Source: an uncultured Planctomycetaceae bacterium (lineage in GTDB: Bacteria; Planctomycetota; Planctomycetia; Pirellulales; Pirellulaceae). Taken from it: a stretch of 6,837 bases of DNA. Under the pieces are notes generated by a model that was not told the origin of the DNA, did not search any database, and saw nothing but the letters and a program-made list of their open reading frames with translations. Positions within the stretch are counted from its first letter, which is position 1. Each line of letters starts with the position of its first letter. The translations under genes were made by a program, and so were the position numbers. This document shows, piece by piece, positions 5,361 through 6,837 of the stretch. The stretch lies in the NCBI GenBank assembly GCA_903927685.1, contig CAIYOB010001032.1:1-6837 (forward strand). The letters run 5' to 3'.

Positions 5361-6704
5361 TTAACTCAGTTCGATTAAGCGGTCTACCTGATCGAACCAC
5401 ACAGCAAATAGCTCGTCACGCAGAAGCGTCAGGCGAAAGACTCCGTTTTTGACTTTGATCAGATCGAACAACTCCGATGGCAGGAGGCGTTTCAAGTCGT
5501 ACTTTGCGTCTTTGAGCGAGATGCCCAACTCGCTTGCGGCGTCGACTCCTTGGCCCCGTTTCGCATTCGAAGCCAAGGCCACCATCAGCGTCCAGGCACG
5601 GGCTGACGTCTCCCAATCGGCATCGACAAGTTCGCCGTGCCAATACAACTCCCGGCGTCCCCGGCCATCGACGATCACGAGCGGCACTTTGCGGCAGTTC
5701 TCCTGGATCACGTCCTCGGGGTCAGGCTCTGATCGATACAGACCGGCCACCTCTGCGAGGGCGGCGGCAACATGGTCGGTAATCGCTGTATCTGCGCACT
5801 GGTCGACCGAGTAGCGGATCGACGCCGCGTTTCCCGCCATCTCGCCGATAGCGCCCAACCAGGAGAAATCGGCTTGTTTTCGATACGCCGCGTACACCTG
5901 CACCAACGAAATACACGCTTGACGCGACGGCGACTGCGGATCGTGAAGACAGATCGCCTCGAGCCGCTCCAGCGGTTCCCGGATGCCATAAACGGCTTCG
6001 CGGGTTTCCTTCAGTCTTGCGGTATCCTTAGCCTGCCTCAGGGCCCCCTCAAAGCGCTGTTGGACCCGCAGCAGCACATCGCGCCAGTATGCAATTCGAA
6101 TCATGAGCGATCGGACAATGAAGTCACCGGGCAGCTGCAGTTGAGGACGAAAAAATGTCCCGAAACTGGCAATCTGGACATGATTGCTGTTTGGGCCCAG
6201 CCAGGCCTCTCGATCCACAAGGTGGAGATCGGCGACCGGGTGGAAGTAGTCGTAAACGCAAACGAGGTCTCGCCAGGGTTTCGTGGCAATGAAGTGAGCC
6301 GGCGTTTGGAAGGCCGACGTGTCCTGGGGGAAGTTGCCTGGGTCTCCATTGGCCGACGCCTCTGCCGACGGGGCGCGATCTTTGCCTGCGGCCAGACCAG
6401 TGATGAACCGTTGCAGCACGGGAGTCTGGCTCAGGTCAACCAGTCGTTTCGCGCTGGCGACAAGCGCGTTTTCCACGTTCTCCACGAGGTCCCTGGCTTC
6501 GCTATTGGCCAGTTTGTCGAGTTGATCAAGGGGCCACCTCGCCAGTTTCCGAAAGTCCGGTCGTGCCAGAAGTTGGTCCACCACCGGACAAACTTTATCC
6601 TGAATCCAGAAGGACAACGCCTCTGCCCCCCGCAGTGAATCGTTGCATCCCGCTTGGCGGACTCGGTCGTAGTCGCGGACAGCCGCTTCTAATCGGTCCA
6701 ACAT
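5361..6704 (-). CDS. Unrecognised 447-residue protein with winged-helix-like C-terminal domain
   Basis: I do not recognise the family. Residues 1-105 are helical and amphipathic (LDRLEAAVRDYDRVRQ near the start). Residues 108-135 form a low-complexity A/S/P/G-rich linker. Residues 140-215 hold an aromatic-rich segment (VYDYFHPVADLHLVDREAWL). Residues 215-330 are a long helical region (RVQQRFEGALRQAKDTARLK, then AAALAEVAGLY). Residues 342-435 look like a winged-helix domain: VIVDGRGRRELYWHGELV, then AWTLMVALASNAKRGQGVD and an LKRLLPSELFDLIKV stretch. The last block matches the 229-residue neighbour at YW-GE, W, W, L, AK-G-G-D without gaps. No signal peptide, membrane segment or obvious catalytic motif is visible. 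ATG 6704 is chosen, though it has no clear Shine-Dalgarno sequence. An in-frame TTG at 6761 would add 19 residues, but that stretch overlaps a terminator-like hairpin. A truncated palindrome lies 120 bases upstream. A regulatory role is suggested only by the C-terminal domain. Confidence 0.78.
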   Translation of the reverse strand: MLDRLEAAVRDYDRVRQAGCNDSLRGAEALSFWIQDKVCPVVDQLLARPDFRKLARWPLDQLDKLANSEARDLVENVENALVASAKRLVDLSQTPVLQRFITGLAAGKDRAPSAEASANGDPGNFPQDTSAFQTPAHFIATKPWRDLVCVYDYFHPVADLHLVDREAWLGPNSNHVQIASFGTFFRPQLQLPGDFIVRSLMIRIAYWRDVLLRVQQRFEGALRQAKDTARLKETREAVYGIREPLERLEAICLHDPQSPSRQACISLVQVYAAYRKQADFSWLGAIGEMAGNAASIRYSVDQCADTAITDHVAAALAEVAGLYRSEPDPEDVIQENCRKVPLVIVDGRGRRELYWHGELVDADWETSARAWTLMVALASNAKRGQGVDAASELGISLKDAKYDLKRLLPSELFDLIKVKNGVFRLTLLRDELFAVWFDQVDRLIELS

Positions 6705-6730
6705 GGCACACCGACGGTTTGGTTCCCCAG

Positions 6731-6759
6731 AAAAAGGCCCCTGATACACAGGCGCGGCC
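6731..6759 (-). terminator. Terminator-like hairpin in the leader of the 447-residue gene
   Basis: On the minus strand GGCC-GCG-CCTG-TGTAT-CAGG-GGCC forms an 8-bp stem interrupted by a 3-base bulge, with a 5-base loop, followed at once by TTTTT (6731-6735). It lies between palindrome copy C and ATG 6704. It could end a transcript coming from the right, or act as an attenuator for the gene below. The bulge makes the fold weaker than the terminator at 1161-1191. Confidence 0.35.
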
Positions 6760-6824
6760 AAGAGTTAGTAGTTTTCGACAAAGCGAACCGAAAAACAAGG
6801 CAGGTTTGCCGATTGTCCCGCGAA

Positions 6825-6837
6825 TTCGCACGGTGCG
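6825..6837 (-). promoter_or_regulatory. Palindromic operator copy C, cut by the window edge
   Basis: TTCGCACGGTGCG at 6825-6837 is the first 13 of the 15 bases found in copies A and B, in the same orientation, so the final AA would fall just outside the window. Here the neighbouring half-site is inverted and abuts the palindrome, giving GCGAATTCGC (6820-6829), instead of the 11-base direct spacing of the other copies. No -10-like hexamer occurs 21 bases downstream. The site is 120 bases upstream of ATG 6704. Confidence 0.5.

Noticed and set aside
5772..6638. Plus-strand open frame of 288 codons
   Set aside because: It is antisense to the 447-residue gene, shows no recognisable motif, and the minus-strand frame is longer and shares a domain with its neighbour.

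Overview
The window reads as GC-rich bacterial accessory DNA in which every gene I can support lies on the minus strand, so transcription runs from right to left. The best guess for the host is a planctomycete or a related GC-rich environmental bacterium. That guess rests mainly on how closely the large serine recombinase (N-terminal extension, YRRMLSNPRYTGRW-type core, C-terminal HTH-like tail) resembles a recombinase family I associate with planctomycete genomes. It is a recollection, not a search result.

Layout in transcription order: a truncated copy of a 15-bp palindrome at the right edge (6825-6837); an unrecognised 447-residue protein (5361-6704); a 336-base spacer; an unrecognised 229-residue protein (4335-5024) whose C-terminal domain appears related to that of the 447-residue protein; a spacer with a second palindrome (4218-4232); a 190-residue DUF3102-like protein (3564-4136); a spacer with a third palindrome (3410-3424); a 681-residue large serine recombinase (1236-3281) closed by a clear intrinsic terminator (1161-1191); and the 5' part of a group II intron (1096 to beyond base 1) with the first 204 codons of its reverse transcriptase/maturase.

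The genes probably form one mobile or regulatory module. The recombinase would carry out site-specific DNA integration or excision, and the three upstream proteins look like small DNA-binding or regulatory partners of unknown function. The spacers are wide (198-336 bases). Three of the four upstream regions carry the palindrome TTCGCACGGTGCGAA in the same orientation, which suggests separately promoted genes under one shared regulator rather than a tight operon. In two copies a -10-like hexamer lies exactly 21 bases downstream, so the palindrome would be centred near -41.

The group II intron is a second, independent mobile element. Its 5' end (GTGCG) falls one base after an ATG that has a good Shine-Dalgarno sequence, so it seems to have inserted in the second codon of a further gene whose remainder lies outside the window to the left.
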